Counted from the first letter of the stretch, positions 9,046-18,371 are shown. The stretch is DNA of 64,000 bases from Marinomonas ushuaiensis DSM 15871 (GCF_000521805.1 NZ_JAMB01000001.1:62001-126000); one strand, 5' to 3'. The notes: generated by a model not told the origin, from the letters alone. Program-made: numbers and translations.

Positions 9046-10146
9046 ATGGCTATTGAATTTAAACCATCACCAAGCCTTCCACCACCAGTGAATTCTGTTG
9101 GTGCCGTGGCATGGGTTCGTCAAAATTTATTGTCGTCCCCTTTAAATATATTTTTAACTTTGTTCAGCTTTTATGTTTTATACCTACTGCTCCCACCAGT
9201 CGTTGAGTGGGGGTTTCTTACTGCGACATTTAGTGGTGCATCTAAAGCAGCTTGTACTGGCGGCGGTGCATGCTGGGCTTTCATTGCTGTTTATTTTGAT
9301 CAGTTTATGTATGGTCTGTATCCATCTGAAGAAACGTGGCGTATTAATTTAGCCTTGATTCTACTGGTGATTCTGGTCGCTACTTTTGCGGTGAAAACAG
9401 TCAATAAACTGTATTTATCCATTGGAATTATCGCTGTTTACCCTGTTGTCGCGTACTTCCTGTTCGCTGGCGGCATCTTCGGACTAGAGGTCGTTGAGAC
9501 TTCTTTATGGGGCGGTCTATTCCTAACGACTCTTTTGGGTGTTATTGGTATTGTAGCTTCGCTTCCTTTGGGTGTTTTACTCGCTCTTGGCCGTCAATCT
9601 AATATGCCGATAGCAAAATCTATTTGTATCGTCTTCATTGAGACTATTCGTGCTGTTCCTTTGATCACCATTTTGTTTATGGCATCAGTAATGATCCCTC
9701 TGTTCTTGCCTGAAGGTATGAACTTTAACAAGTTATTGCGTGTTCTGATCGGTATCACTCTATTCTCTGCAGCTTACATGGCGGAAGTTATTCGAGGTGG
9801 CTTACAAGCTATTCCGAAAGGCCAATATGAAGCGGCTGATGCAATGGGGTTGTCTTACTGGCAGTCGATGATTCTGGTTATTTTGCCACAAGCATTAAAG
9901 TTGGTTATTCCAGGAATCGTAAACACTTTCATTGGTCTATTTAAAGACACAACGCTGGTTTACATTGTCGGTATGTTTGATTTACTAGGTCGAATTCAAG
10001 CGGCAACCCATGATGCAAATTGGCTAGGAACGACGATTGAAGGTTATGCCTTTGCAGGTTTTGTTTATTGGGCAGCATGTTTTGGTATGTCTCGCTACAG
10101 TATGAGAATCGAGCGTAAATTAGAAACTGGGCACAAGCGAAATTAG
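9046..10146 (+). CDS. aapM: General L-amino-acid ABC transporter permease AapM
   Basis: 366 residues, the partner permease of AapQ. Eight or so hydrophobic segments; the EAA loop reads QYEAADAMGLSYWQSM, and LFKDTTLVYIVGMFDLLGR is a typical C-terminal feature of AapM/BztC. An AGGAGG ribosome site overlaps the end of aapQ. The conserved small-permease domain is in the C-terminal half; the N-terminal half carries extra membrane helices, as in the family. Acts in the inner membrane as an AapQ-AapM heterodimer. Confidence 0.93.
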   Translation: MAIEFKPSPSLPPPVNSVGAVAWVRQNLLSSPLNIFLTLFSFYVLYLLLPPVVEWGFLTATFSGASKAACTGGGACWAFIAVYFDQFMYGLYPSEETWRINLALILLVILVATFAVKTVNKLYLSIGIIAVYPVVAYFLFAGGIFGLEVVETSLWGGLFLTTLLGVIGIVASLPLGVLLALGRQSNMPIAKSICIVFIETIRAVPLITILFMASVMIPLFLPEGMNFNKLLRVLIGITLFSAAYMAEVIRGGLQAIPKGQYEAADAMGLSYWQSMILVILPQALKLVIPGIVNTFIGLFKDTTLVYIVGMFDLLGRIQAATHDANWLGTTIEGYAFAGFVYWAACFGMSRYSMRIERKLETGHKRN

Positions 10147-10168
10147 TTAAGAATTTGAGGGATTTATA

Positions 10169-10948
10169 ATGTCAGATATAAATATGGCTCGTGCCCAACT
10201 TGCGCCGGGTGAGAAATCAATCATCGAATTTAACGATGTAAACAAATGGTATGGTGACTTTCACGTACTAAAAAACATCAATTTCAGTATCAAGAAAGGC
10301 GAACGTATTGTTGTTTGTGGTCCTTCCGGTTCTGGTAAGTCCACGATGATACGCTGCATCAACCGCCTTGAAGAGCATCAAAAAGGCGATATCATTGTTG
10401 ATGGCGTTGAGATGAATAATAACTTGAAGAACATCGAAGCAATCCGTAAGGATGTGGGAATGGTTTTCCAGCACTTCAACTTATTCCCTCACCTAACCAT
10501 TTTAGAAAACCTAACGTTAGCGCCTATCTGGGTACGTAAAATGCCTAAGAAGGAAGCGGAAGAAATGGCAATGCATTACTTGGAGCGCGTAAAAATCGCC
10601 AACCAAGCATTGAAATTTCCAGGTCAACTTTCTGGTGGTCAGCAACAACGTGTGGCAATTGCTCGTGGCTTATGTATGCAACCTCGTATCATGCTTTTTG
10701 ATGAGCCGACGTCTGCACTTGATCCGGAAATGATCAAAGAAGTATTGGACGTAATGGTTCAACTAGCGGAAGAGGGCATGACCATGGTGTGTGTAACACA
10801 CGAAATGGGCTTTGCAAAAACCGTTGCAGACCGTGTTGTATTTATGGATGCAGGAGAAATTGTTGAGGCCAATGAGCCAAATTCTTTCTTTAATAATCCT
10901 CAACATGATCGTACTCAAAATTTCCTTAGCCAAATTCTAAATCACTAA
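10169..10948 (+). CDS. aapP: General L-amino-acid ABC transporter ATPase AapP
   Basis: 259 residues. Complete ABC ATPase: Walker [11 protein letters not shown]-loop [12 protein letters not shown], signature [14 protein letters not shown], Walker [14 protein letters not shown] and the switch His in [10 protein letters not shown]. It energises AapQM on the cytosolic face. Last gene of the operon, with a strong terminator about 50 bases downstream. Close to GlnQ/HisP as well, but the aapJQM context fixes the name. Confidence 0.95.
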   Translation: MSDINMARAQLAPGEKSIIEFNDVNKWYGDFHVLKNINFSIKKGERIVVCGPSGSGKSTMIRCINRLEEHQKGDIIVDGVEMNNNLKNIEAIRKDVGMVFQHFNLFPHLTILENLTLAPIWVRKMPKKEAEEMAMHYLERVKIANQALKFPGQLSGGQQQRVAIARGLCMQPRIMLFDEPTSALDPEMIKEVLDVMVQLAEEGMTMVCVTHEMGFAKTVADRVVFMDAGEIVEANEPNSFFNNPQHDRTQNFLSQILNH

Positions 10949-10950
10949 TT

Positions 10951-10971
10951 CGAAACTCGAAACTCGAAACT
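10951..10971 (+). repeat. Short tandem repeat, 3 x CGAAACT
   Basis: Three perfect copies of a seven-base unit directly behind the aapP stop codon and before the terminator. Seven-base units in noncoding DNA can vary by slippage; no function is apparent. Confidence 0.8.
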
Positions 10972-10996
10972 TAGTTTTAAAATCTGTTATATTGAC

Positions 10997-11021
10997 AAAA
11001 GCCCCAACTAGGGGCTTTTTT
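10997..11021 (+). terminator. Rho-independent terminator of aapJQMP
   Basis: An AAAAGCCCC / GGGGCTTTT hairpin with a four-base loop, followed by a T run. Confidence 0.88.
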
Positions 11022-11058
11022 ATACCTGTTGTTAGTACATGTTTTAGCAGAGAATTTT

Positions 11059-12327
11059 ATGGAATCGTCACCTAACCTCCAATCTAGAAAAAAGCTAAGA
11101 GTTGTTCATTTAGCGGATCATACAGGTCGTTTGCAGGTTATTTTTCCTGAGAACAACATGCTCGATATCTCTGCTGTATCTCGTATCACTAAACGCCGTT
11201 TTGAATCCATTACTAATTTCAATACTTCCGGCGACCCTCTCATAAAACCTAACAGTGTGACGACAATATTAGAATCGAGTATTTTAGAAGGGTCTTCTTT
11301 TTCAATTCGAACAAAAGCAAACAGCGCGTATCGAGATATTAATACCGCTGAATTACAAGACATGTTTTCCGGCCCATTAAATCGTTTTGAGCATATCTCC
11401 ATCGAAACGCCTTTGATTCTAAAGCCAGTCGAAAACCATGAAGATGATGAAGAACAGATTCTTCAGGCATTAGGTAAATTTCAATCCATTCGACTTAAAC
11501 AACGTCTAGAAGAAACGCTTGAAATCCCGCCACTACCCGCCTCTTCTCACCGAATTATTCGCCTTTCATCCGATAAGGCAGCTGGCACGGATGAACTGTC
11601 CCAAGTCATCGCCTTAGACCCTGCCTTAGCGGCTCAAGTTGTTAGTTGGGCTTCTTCTCCTTATTACGGTGCGCCGGGCTCAATAAAATCTGTAGAGGAT
11701 GCCATTATTCGCGTTTTAGGCTTTGATATGGTGATGAACTTGGCTCTCGGGTTGTCCATGCGAAATGCATTTCAGACACCCGAAGAAGGCCCCCGTCATT
11801 ATGAAGACTTCTGGTTAGATTCGGTTTCAAACGCAGTATTAATGGAAGCCCTAGTAAAAGCCATGCCAAAACATAGTCGTCCCAAAATTGGTCATGCTTA
11901 CCTTGCTGGCTTACTTCATAACTTTGGCTATTTAGCGATCAGTATGGTTCTACCACCGCATTTTTCGATTTTATCCCGATATCAGGAAGCGAACTCTCAT
12001 TTGCCTTCTGAAATTATTGAAATGCAAACATTGCGCTTTACAAAAGAACAACTAGGCTCATGGCTATTACGTTACTGGAGCTTGCCTGATAGCATCTGGA
12101 CAGCAATTCGATACAGCAAAAAACCACATTATTATGGCGAACACGCTTTATTAGCAAAATTGCTCTATGTTTCAGCTCAACTACGTCATGACGAAGACAT
12201 TGAGCCATCCATATTATTAGAAATTGGCTTAACCCTCGAAAAAGCGGAATCCTGCCTTGCTCACATTTATAAGAAATCGCCTGAAATACATAAAATGGTC
12301 GATTTAATTAATAAGATGAATAGCTAA
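11059..12327 (+). CDS. YbaK-like (aminoacyl-tRNA deacylase-like) and HDOD domain protein
   Basis: About 422 residues. Residues about 1-120 resemble the YbaK/prolyl-tRNA editing fold seen in a known gammaproteobacterial family where it precedes HDOD. The rest is an HDOD domain: IPPLPASSHRIIRLSSD, then ALDPALAAQVVSWASSPYYG, IKSVEDAIIRVLGFDMVMNLAL and the AYLAGLLHNFGYLAI segment. HDOD proteins are HD-related signalling modules without proven catalysis. I take the ATG at 11059; an upstream TTG at 11029 lies right behind the aap terminator and lacks a ribosome site. It ends 6 bases before ubiC. Whether the editing domain is active cannot be told. Confidence 0.75.
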   Translation: MESSPNLQSRKKLRVVHLADHTGRLQVIFPENNMLDISAVSRITKRRFESITNFNTSGDPLIKPNSVTTILESSILEGSSFSIRTKANSAYRDINTAELQDMFSGPLNRFEHISIETPLILKPVENHEDDEEQILQALGKFQSIRLKQRLEETLEIPPLPASSHRIIRLSSDKAAGTDELSQVIALDPALAAQVVSWASSPYYGAPGSIKSVEDAIIRVLGFDMVMNLALGLSMRNAFQTPEEGPRHYEDFWLDSVSNAVLMEALVKAMPKHSRPKIGHAYLAGLLHNFGYLAISMVLPPHFSILSRYQEANSHLPSEIIEMQTLRFTKEQLGSWLLRYWSLPDSIWTAIRYSKKPHYYGEHALLAKLLYVSAQLRHDEDIEPSILLEIGLTLEKAESCLAHIYKKSPEIHKMVDLINKMNS

Positions 12328-12333
12328 TCAATC

Positions 12334-12894
12334 ATGACGTTAATGAACCCCTCTGCCACACAACAATTCGACTACAGCTGGGTGCCAGCACATCGAATGA
12401 ACAAAATGAAAGTTCCTAAGAATTTATGGCCTTGGTTAACATCTGACGCGTCTATGACAGCGAAATTGCAAGGACTTGGTACATTAACCGTTGAAGTTAT
12501 AGAAGATGCTTGGGGGACGCCAACAGCACGAGAAAGAAGTCGTCTTAAACTACGTCCTCGCGAAGCAGCAAGAATCCGTACTGTTTTACTGAAAGTCGAT
12601 GACATTACCGTTATTTATGCTCGCTCTATTATTCCTGCAAAATCATTACGAGGTCATTGGCGACAAGTGAAGCACCTCAAGAATAAACCATTGGGCGGCT
12701 ATTTATTCCAGCATAGAGCTTTGGTAAGAAGCAGCATTGAAGTAACGCAATTACCAAAAAGCCTATTTCCCAATCAAAAAACGGGGTTGTGGGCACGACG
12801 TTCTGTATTTCACCAATTTGGCCCTGGCATATTAGTGAACGAAGCATTTTTTGACGAAATCAACCATTTGAAATCACCGTTTGGATTATTATGA
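12334..12894 (+). CDS. ubiC: Chorismate pyruvate-lyase
   Basis: 186 residues. UbiC splits chorismate into 4-hydroxybenzoate and pyruvate, the first committed step of ubiquinone synthesis. The family pattern is present: WLTSDASMTAKLQ near the N-terminus, RERSRLKLRPREAARIRTVLL, the Arg of YARSIIP and the late Glu in NEAFF, which line the active site in the E. coli enzyme. The stop overlaps ubiA by four bases (ATGA), so translation is coupled. No strong ribosome site precedes the ATG at 12334; the next in-frame ATG is only three codons on. Confidence 0.92.
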   Translation: MTLMNPSATQQFDYSWVPAHRMNKMKVPKNLWPWLTSDASMTAKLQGLGTLTVEVIEDAWGTPTARERSRLKLRPREAARIRTVLLKVDDITVIYARSIIPAKSLRGHWRQVKHLKNKPLGGYLFQHRALVRSSIEVTQLPKSLFPNQKTGLWARRSVFHQFGPGILVNEAFFDEINHLKSPFGLL

Positions 12895-13745
12895 CAAAAT
12901 TTCAAAATTATTTAGAACTGACTCGATTTAACCGCCCTATTGGCTCTCTCCTTCTTATGTGGCCAACATTGTGGGCTTTATGGCTTGCTTCTGGCGGTAT
13001 GCCGCAATGGCATTTGGTTGTTATTTTTGGGTTAGGCGTATTTAGCATGAGATCCGCTGGCTGCGTCATTAATGATTACGCAGACCGAAAAGTAGATGGC
13101 AGTGTTGAACGGACAAAGGATCGCCCTTTGCCGTCAGGTCGTGTTTCAGAAAAAGAGGCTTTGGTTCTGTTCGCTGGACTCTGTGTACTCAGTTTTGTAT
13201 TAGTCCTCTTCACGGATATGAGAACCATTTTATTGTCTTTTGTCGGACTGGGTCTTGCTGCACTTTATCCATTCATGAAGCGATATACGCATTTACCACA
13301 ACTCTTTCTTGGTTTGGCTTTCTCTTGGGCCATTCCAATGGCTTACAGTGCTCAAGGTGGCGATTTAAGAGATCCAATACTCTGGATGTTATTTGTCGCG
13401 AATTGCTTCTGGACGATTGCCTACGACACTTATTACGCAATAACGGATCGCCCTGATGATTTAAAAATAGGTATCAAATCAACAGCGATTTTATTCGGAA
13501 AACAAGATTTGTTCGTTATCGTTTGTTTACAGGGTTTAACCTTATCGCTTTTAACTTGGGTAGGGGTACTCGCGGAACTACACTGGCCTTATTTTGTTTC
13601 TCTAATACTCTGTGTCGGCCTTTTTTATCAACAGTTTAAACAGGCGAAAAATCGCGACAGAGATGCTTGCTTCCGCTCATTTTTAAATAATAACCGCATT
13701 GGCTATTGTGTCTTCTTGGGCTTAGTAATCAGTTATTTAATGTAA
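12891..13745 (+). CDS. ubiA: 4-hydroxybenzoate polyprenyltransferase
   Basis: 284 residues, polytopic inner-membrane enzyme that attaches the polyprenyl tail to 4-hydroxybenzoate. Both Asp-rich prenyl-diphosphate motifs are intact: NDYADRKVDGSVERTKDRP near residue 63 and YDTYYAITDRPDD near residue 183. Eight or nine hydrophobic segments. It follows ubiC with a four-base overlap, giving the two consecutive steps. phoB follows after 83 bases. Confidence 0.95.
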   Translation: MTKFQNYLELTRFNRPIGSLLLMWPTLWALWLASGGMPQWHLVVIFGLGVFSMRSAGCVINDYADRKVDGSVERTKDRPLPSGRVSEKEALVLFAGLCVLSFVLVLFTDMRTILLSFVGLGLAALYPFMKRYTHLPQLFLGLAFSWAIPMAYSAQGGDLRDPILWMLFVANCFWTIAYDTYYAITDRPDDLKIGIKSTAILFGKQDLFVIVCLQGLTLSLLTWVGVLAELHWPYFVSLILCVGLFYQQFKQAKNRDRDACFRSFLNNNRIGYCVFLGLVISYLM

Positions 13746-13776
13746 TATATGGCAAAGTTGTGACATTTTAACCAAA

Positions 13777-13794
13777 CTGTCACATATGGTCGCT
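13777..13794 (+). promoter_or_regulatory. Possible Pho box or dyad before phoB
   Basis: CTGTCAC at 13777 is a good Pho half-site, but the second half, GGTCGCT, is poor. A larger dyad TGTGACA-N12-TGTCACA spans 13760-13783. PhoB autoregulation would be expected, yet the match is much weaker than those upstream of pstS and pstC. Confidence 0.3.
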
Positions 13795-13828
13795 TTAATA
13801 GACTATTCCTGAAATGAGGATAAATCCT

Positions 13829-14524
13829 GTGACCGGTAAAAAAGTATTAATTATTGACGACGAATCTTCCATACGCGAAATGATCGCCATAGCACTCGAA
13901 ATGGCGGGCTACGAATACTTGGAAGCAGAAAATATTCAACAAGGCCACGAGATCATCGTGGACCATAGACCTGATCTTATTCTTGTCGACTGGATGATGC
14001 CTGGCGGTAGCGGCATTGAGTTAACTCGTCGCCTGAAAAAAGACAACACAACGGCTGAAATCCCTGTCATTATGTTGACCGCGAAAAGCGAAGAAGACAA
14101 CAAAATACAAGGACTGGAAGTGGGTGCGGATGACTACATCACCAAACCTTTTTCGCCTCGCGAATTAGTAGCAAGGCTCAAAGCTGTATTACGTCGAGCG
14201 ACACCTCAAGGTGTTGATGAACCAATTGAGGTCGAAGGTTTAGTTCTCGATCCAATCAGTCAACGAGTAACGATAGGCAGCCGCCCTTTAGATATGGGCC
14301 CTACCGAATATCGTCTGCTCAAGTTCCTTATGACCCACCAAGAACGTGCTTATTCGAGAGCGCAACTGTTAGATCAAGTATGGGGTGGAAACGTCTACGT
14401 AGAAGAACGTACGGTTGATGTTCATATACGCCGTTTACGTAAAGCGATTGGCAGCTCACATGATTTCTTGATACAAACGGTACGAGGAACAGGCTACCGA
14501 TTTTCAGCAAAAAGGTCCGCATGA
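13829..14524 (+). CDS. phoB: Phosphate regulon response regulator PhoB
   Basis: 231 residues. Receiver with acidic pair Asp10/Asp11, phospho-acceptor Asp54 in ILVDWMMPG and Lys106 in DYITKPFSPRE, then an OmpR-type winged helix (PTEYRLLKFLMTHQERAYSRAQLLDQVWG, RTVDVHIRRLRKAI). The GTG at 13829 gives the standard MTGKKVLIIDDE start with TGAGGA eight bases upstream; an ATG at 13814 would overlap that ribosome site. Phosphorylated PhoB activates Pho-box promoters, including those of the pst genes about 12 kb away. It overlaps phoR by four bases. Confidence 0.96.
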   Translation: MTGKKVLIIDDESSIREMIAIALEMAGYEYLEAENIQQGHEIIVDHRPDLILVDWMMPGGSGIELTRRLKKDNTTAEIPVIMLTAKSEEDNKIQGLEVGADDYITKPFSPRELVARLKAVLRRATPQGVDEPIEVEGLVLDPISQRVTIGSRPLDMGPTEYRLLKFLMTHQERAYSRAQLLDQVWGGNVYVEERTVDVHIRRLRKAIGSSHDFLIQTVRGTGYRFSAKRSA

Positions 14525-15828
14525 AAAGCATTTGGCGAAACACTATTATTAGTTGGCTTATAGGATTAACCGCCTGTGTGGTCATCGGTCTTATTATTGG
14601 GCAACTACTCGGTGTTTTGCTGCTTTATGTCCTTGGGTCTTTGTATTGGCAACTGTATCAGCTCTACCAATTTCACAATTGGTTACGCTACTCTGGAAAA
14701 GCAGCCCCTCCTGAAGCCAGCGGTATTTGGGGACAAGTATTTGATGCGGTTTACCGTTTGCAGAAAAAGCAACGTAAATCAAAACGCCGTATGCGCCAGG
14801 CTCTTACCCGAGTAGAAAGTTCTACCACCGCCTTGAAAGAAGGCGTAATCATGGCTGACAATCAAGGTAATTTAGAGTGGTGGAATAATTCTGCGGCTCA
14901 CTTTTTTGGCTTAATGCGCCCCGTTGATCGTGGTCAAGCTATTACTAATATTGTCCGCAGCCCAGAGTTTTTCAAATACTTTTCTCAGAAGCGTTTTGGC
15001 GAGCCTTTAATTATTAAGTCACCCGCAAAAGACGGTATCTATTTAGAAATACAAACCACGCTGTATGACAAAAATGATCACCTAATTTTTGTTCGTGATG
15101 TCACGCGTTTACACCTGTTAGAGAAAATGCGGAAAGATTTTGTCGCTAATGCGTCCCACGAATTAAAAACACCGTTAACAGTGATCAAAGGGTATTTAGA
15201 AACGCTCGAAATGTTCAAAGATAGCCTGCCGAAAAGTATGCAGAAAGGCATTGTAAATATGTCGGAACAATCCGAGCGAATGGAACAACTCATTGAAGAC
15301 CTTTTACTTTTATCTCGCTTAGAAAGCGATGACAAACGTGAGGAAAATCAATGGCACAAAGTCTCAAATCTCGTTGAGTCTATCCAAAACATAACAACGC
15401 CAATGCTGAGCAAACAACATTTTCTTTCTGTCGACATACCAGAAGAAGCACGCCTTTATGGCTCTTATAAAGAGCTCTACAGCGCTTTTTCTAACCTTAT
15501 TGTCAATGCCATCAAATACTCTCCAGATGGCGGTAGTATTTATGTAACGTGGGAATCCAGTGATTTAAACGGTGTATTTTCAGTAAAAGATACAGGCCTT
15601 GGTATCGACCCGAGACATATACCTCGACTCACAGAACGTTTTTTCAGAGTCGACAAAGGTCGGGGCTCAAAAACAGGAGGAACAGGTCTTGGGTTAGCCA
15701 TAGTAAAACATGTTCTGTTGCACCATGATGCAAAGCTACAAATTCGCAGTCAGCCAGGTAATGGCAGCACCTTTTCTTGCCATTTCCCAGCAAGTCGAAT
15801 TCGAACTGACAGTATCCCCGACCTATAA
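14521..15828 (+). CDS. phoR: Phosphate regulon sensor histidine kinase PhoR
   Basis: 435 residues. Two N-terminal transmembrane segments with almost no periplasmic loop, a charged linker, a PAS domain (about 95-190, MADNQGNLEWWNN), the H box FVANASHELKTPLT, N box LIVNAIKYSPDGG, G1 VKDTGLGI and G2 GGTGLGLAIVKH. This is the full PhoR layout; it senses phosphate status through the Pst-PhoU complex rather than directly. Its ATG overlaps the phoB stop. Confidence 0.96.
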   Translation: MKSIWRNTIISWLIGLTACVVIGLIIGQLLGVLLLYVLGSLYWQLYQLYQFHNWLRYSGKAAPPEASGIWGQVFDAVYRLQKKQRKSKRRMRQALTRVESSTTALKEGVIMADNQGNLEWWNNSAAHFFGLMRPVDRGQAITNIVRSPEFFKYFSQKRFGEPLIIKSPAKDGIYLEIQTTLYDKNDHLIFVRDVTRLHLLEKMRKDFVANASHELKTPLTVIKGYLETLEMFKDSLPKSMQKGIVNMSEQSERMEQLIEDLLLLSRLESDDKREENQWHKVSNLVESIQNITTPMLSKQHFLSVDIPEEARLYGSYKELYSAFSNLIVNAIKYSPDGGSIYVTWESSDLNGVFSVKDTGLGIDPRHIPRLTERFFRVDKGRGSKTGGTGLGLAIVKHVLLHHDAKLQIRSQPGNGSTFSCHFPASRIRTDSIPDL

Positions 15829-15863
15829 TCCAATAATGACCGCGAATCAACTGCTTGAATATT

Positions 15864-15902
15864 AAAAAAGGGAAGATGGCGATACACCGGCTTCCCTTTT
15901 TT
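15864..15902. terminator. Bidirectional terminator after phoR
   Basis: AAAAAAGGGAAG / CTTCCCTTTTTT arms around a 15-base loop, between convergent phoR (+) and the receiver/PilZ-like gene (-). Confidence 0.75.
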
Positions 15903-15933
15903 GGAATCTGTTTTCAGGCACTAAAATACAAGG

Positions 15934-16779
15934 CTACAAACTATCAAACAAACGACAAATAAAGTCTTCTTTTTCCTTATCTTGGTCAATTAAACTTAGC
16001 GTTACCGTCAAAAATGTCGAATCATGCTTCTTCTCTGTAGTAGCTACTGATTGAACGTAATAATTCAAACGATTTACAACACCATCAAACTCCAGATCCA
16101 ATACCGATTGCCCTAGGACGTGTGGTACAACATCATCACTTTTAATAAGCATAGTCGCGGATTGCTTGCTAAATTGAATCACCATGCAACGGAATTGTTT
16201 ACCTTTAAAGCGCACAATTGTCGGCACTTTTACATCTTTCACTGTAATAGCTGGTGTAGTTGGATTAGTGAACTTAGTCGTTTCCACAGGCTTGGACGAA
16301 CCAGCTGAGCCCATTAATACATCCAATGATGCAGAACTTACTCCACCAGGCGTTGATGAGTTTCGTGGTTTCTGAGAGGTTAAACGGCCATCCATGTTAT
16401 GTTTTTTAGCGGCTGAAAGTACCTTACTTATCAACTGCTCACTAGAGAATGGTTTACCAAGATAATCCGTAACGCCAGACTTAACCGCTTCAATTACATG
16501 GTATTTATCGCCACGGCTGGTGATCATAACAAAAGGAATGTCTTCCTTTTTATACTTGGGCTGCTCTCGGCACCATTTCAACAATTCAACGCCTGTCATT
16601 TCAGGCATTTCCCAATCACACAGCACTATATCAAACTGAGTTTTGGTCATTAATTGCTGTGCTTTGCGTCCATTCACTGCGTCTTCAATTTCAATAGCAG
16701 GAAATTGCTTTCTCAATGTTCGTCGAATTAAATCCCGCGTAAAAGACGCATCATCCACCACTAAAATTTTCAATGACAT
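15934..16779 (-). CDS. Response regulator with C-terminal PilZ-like domain
   Basis: 281 residues. An N-terminal CheY-like receiver has Asp9/Asp10, phospho-acceptor Asp55 in IVLCDWEMPEMTG, Thr88 in the VMITSRG segment and Lys109 in DYLGKPFSSEQL. After a Ser/Thr-rich linker (about 125-185) the C-terminal 95 residues (VPTIVRFKGKQFRCMVIQFSKQSATMLI) look like a PilZ-type beta barrel, but the RxxxR c-di-GMP motif is not visible, so nucleotide binding is doubtful. The ATG at 16779 shares one base with the stop of the upstream gene; a GTG one codon earlier is possible. The cognate kinase is not adjacent. Confidence 0.75.
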   Translation of the reverse strand: MSLKILVVDDASFTRDLIRRTLRKQFPAIEIEDAVNGRKAQQLMTKTQFDIVLCDWEMPEMTGVELLKWCREQPKYKKEDIPFVMITSRGDKYHVIEAVKSGVTDYLGKPFSSEQLISKVLSAAKKHNMDGRLTSQKPRNSSTPGGVSSASLDVLMGSAGSSKPVETTKFTNPTTPAITVKDVKVPTIVRFKGKQFRCMVIQFSKQSATMLIKSDDVVPHVLGQSVLDLEFDGVVNRLNYYVQSVATTEKKHDSTFLTVTLSLIDQDKEKEDFICRLFDSL

Positions 16780-17582
16780 CACTGTATTCCATTAGAGCGA
16801 TCTAACAGGGCTGAAAAATCCCCATGTTGTGACCTAAAAACTGACACCCATAACAAAGTCGCCGCAACAACAGCAATAGGCATAACGAATAAATTAAATA
16901 AAGGTATGGTTAAACCCACCATAACGATTCCACCGAATGTCCAACATAACAAAGGCTTAGAGCGTAATGCCATTCTCATGTCATGAAATTTCACTTTATT
17001 ATTATCAAATGCATAGTCCATATATTGAATGGATAGCATCCAAAATGAAAACAATAGAAGCAAAACCGGAGCAATAACATTCACTATTGGTATAAAAGAC
17101 AATAAAAGCAGCAAGATAAAGCGAGGCAGAAAATACACTATTTTTTGTAACTCTCTTTGCAAAGACCTTCCAATAATTGACAAAATAACTTTCGTCGTTA
17201 ATTCTTCATAAAAGATCTTACCTGTTTCTTTTTCTTCTACTTTTTCAGCCAAAAAAGCCATAAATGGTGCGGCTAAAACATTAATGCCAACCGAAAAGCT
17301 ATAAAATAAAAGCACACTAATAATGGCGCCAAAAATCAGATAAAACAGCCAGTTCAAAAAAGCGACCCATTCAGGCACATAACCCATAGCAGAATCTAAT
17401 AAGCTCTGAAAATAGCTAAATGCGACTATGTAAATCAGCCCCATTAGAACAAAATTGGCCAATAATGGAACCAATATAAACAATCTCAATTCTTTCGATA
17501 GCACTAAAGACATGGCTTTTAAAAAAGCACCTGCCACTTTAAAGGGTTGTGTAATCAAAATCTGTATGGCCTTTTCTTTCAT
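16779..17582 (-). CDS. cysZ: CysZ-like EI24-domain membrane protein
   Basis: 267 residues with four to six hydrophobic segments (LFILVPLLANFVLMGLIYIV, FLNWLFYLIFGAIISVLLFY, FILLLLLSFIPIVNVIAPVL, GGIVMVGLTIPLFNLFVMPI). The pattern SVGINVLAAPFMAFLAEKVEE and the helix MDYAFDNNKVKF match CysZ, a sulfate-uptake protein of the inner membrane that feeds cysteine synthesis. No cys genes are nearby. It is translationally coupled to the following response-regulator gene by a one-base overlap, an unexplained pairing. Other EI24 proteins exist, so the sulfate role is inferred. Confidence 0.75.
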   Translation of the reverse strand: MKEKAIQILITQPFKVAGAFLKAMSLVLSKELRLFILVPLLANFVLMGLIYIVAFSYFQSLLDSAMGYVPEWVAFLNWLFYLIFGAIISVLLFYSFSVGINVLAAPFMAFLAEKVEEKETGKIFYEELTTKVILSIIGRSLQRELQKIVYFLPRFILLLLLSFIPIVNVIAPVLLLLFSFWMLSIQYMDYAFDNNKVKFHDMRMALRSKPLLCWTFGGIVMVGLTIPLFNLFVMPIAVVAATLLWVSVFRSQHGDFSALLDRSNGIQ

Positions 17583-17863
17583 TTATATAAAAATACAGAA
17601 TATCACGGAGACTTTCAGGTCTCCATAAACCTCTTTGCGATACTTTAGTTTACGGTGTTTATTCCTATATCCACCATTAAAAAAGTGAATGGGTAAAATG
17701 TGTTCTAGTAATATTGGGAAGCTCAGAATTTATAAACACTTGATTTAGCGTTAAAGCAGTCTATTGGCCTATTCAGAATAATGTTATTTTATACGGTCTT
17801 AAAACAAGACTTTACCACATTGAGAATGACTTCTTAATGTTACAGCTGCGGAGCGATTCGGTT

Positions 17864-18367
17864 ATGCGTTTAGTATCAGTGTTAGTACTCTTAATCAGTT
17901 TTTCTTCTTTTTCTCACGCATTAGACAAGCCTGAAGGTAAGGTTATTTTAACGGTTACAGGAGCAATCAACGGATCCAACTTAGATCAAAGTGCCGAATT
18001 CGATTTTGCGATGCTGCAAGACTTTCCTCAGTATTCTGTCACAACAAATAACCCTTGGATTCGAGGCTCTCACACATATCAAGGGTTTTCTGCGGTAGAC
18101 CTAGTAAAAATTCTAAGCAGCGAAAGCGTACGATTACAGGTATTCGCTTTCAATGGTTATATGACAGAAATACCGCTAAACGATTTTGTGGAAAAAGGCG
18201 CTATTTTTGCGATTAAGCAAGACGGTCAACCAATGACAATAAGAAAGCTTGGCCCGATTATGGTGATTTATCCCTTTGACGAGTTAGAAGAATTGAAGTC
18301 GGAAATATATTATGGCCGATCTATTTGGCAAGTAGCCGAAATTAAATTAATTGGCTCAATGGAGTAA
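17864..18367 (+). CDS. Secreted molybdopterin-oxidoreductase-fold protein lacking the Mo cysteine
   Basis: About 167 residues from the ATG at 17864, preceded by CGGAG; the upstream ATG at 17837 has no ribosome site. A signal peptide (RLVSVLVLLISFSSFSHA) leads into a fold like the sulfite-oxidase molybdopterin-binding domain: LTVTGAI near the start, a WIRGSHTYQGFSAVDLVKIL segment and an IRKLGPIMVIYPFDE segment. The whole protein contains no cysteine, so the Cys that ligates molybdenum in true SUOX enzymes is absent. It ends 4 bases before a degenerate sensor kinase, whose ribosome site lies within it. I infer a periplasmic sensory partner rather than an enzyme. Confidence 0.65.
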   Translation: MRLVSVLVLLISFSSFSHALDKPEGKVILTVTGAINGSNLDQSAEFDFAMLQDFPQYSVTTNNPWIRGSHTYQGFSAVDLVKILSSESVRLQVFAFNGYMTEIPLNDFVEKGAIFAIKQDGQPMTIRKLGPIMVIYPFDELEELKSEIYYGRSIWQVAEIKLIGSME

Positions 18368-18371
18368 TCGC

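Noticed and set aside
13777..13794. Full-quality Pho box before phoB
   Set aside because: Only one half-site is good; kept as a low-confidence feature rather than a finding.
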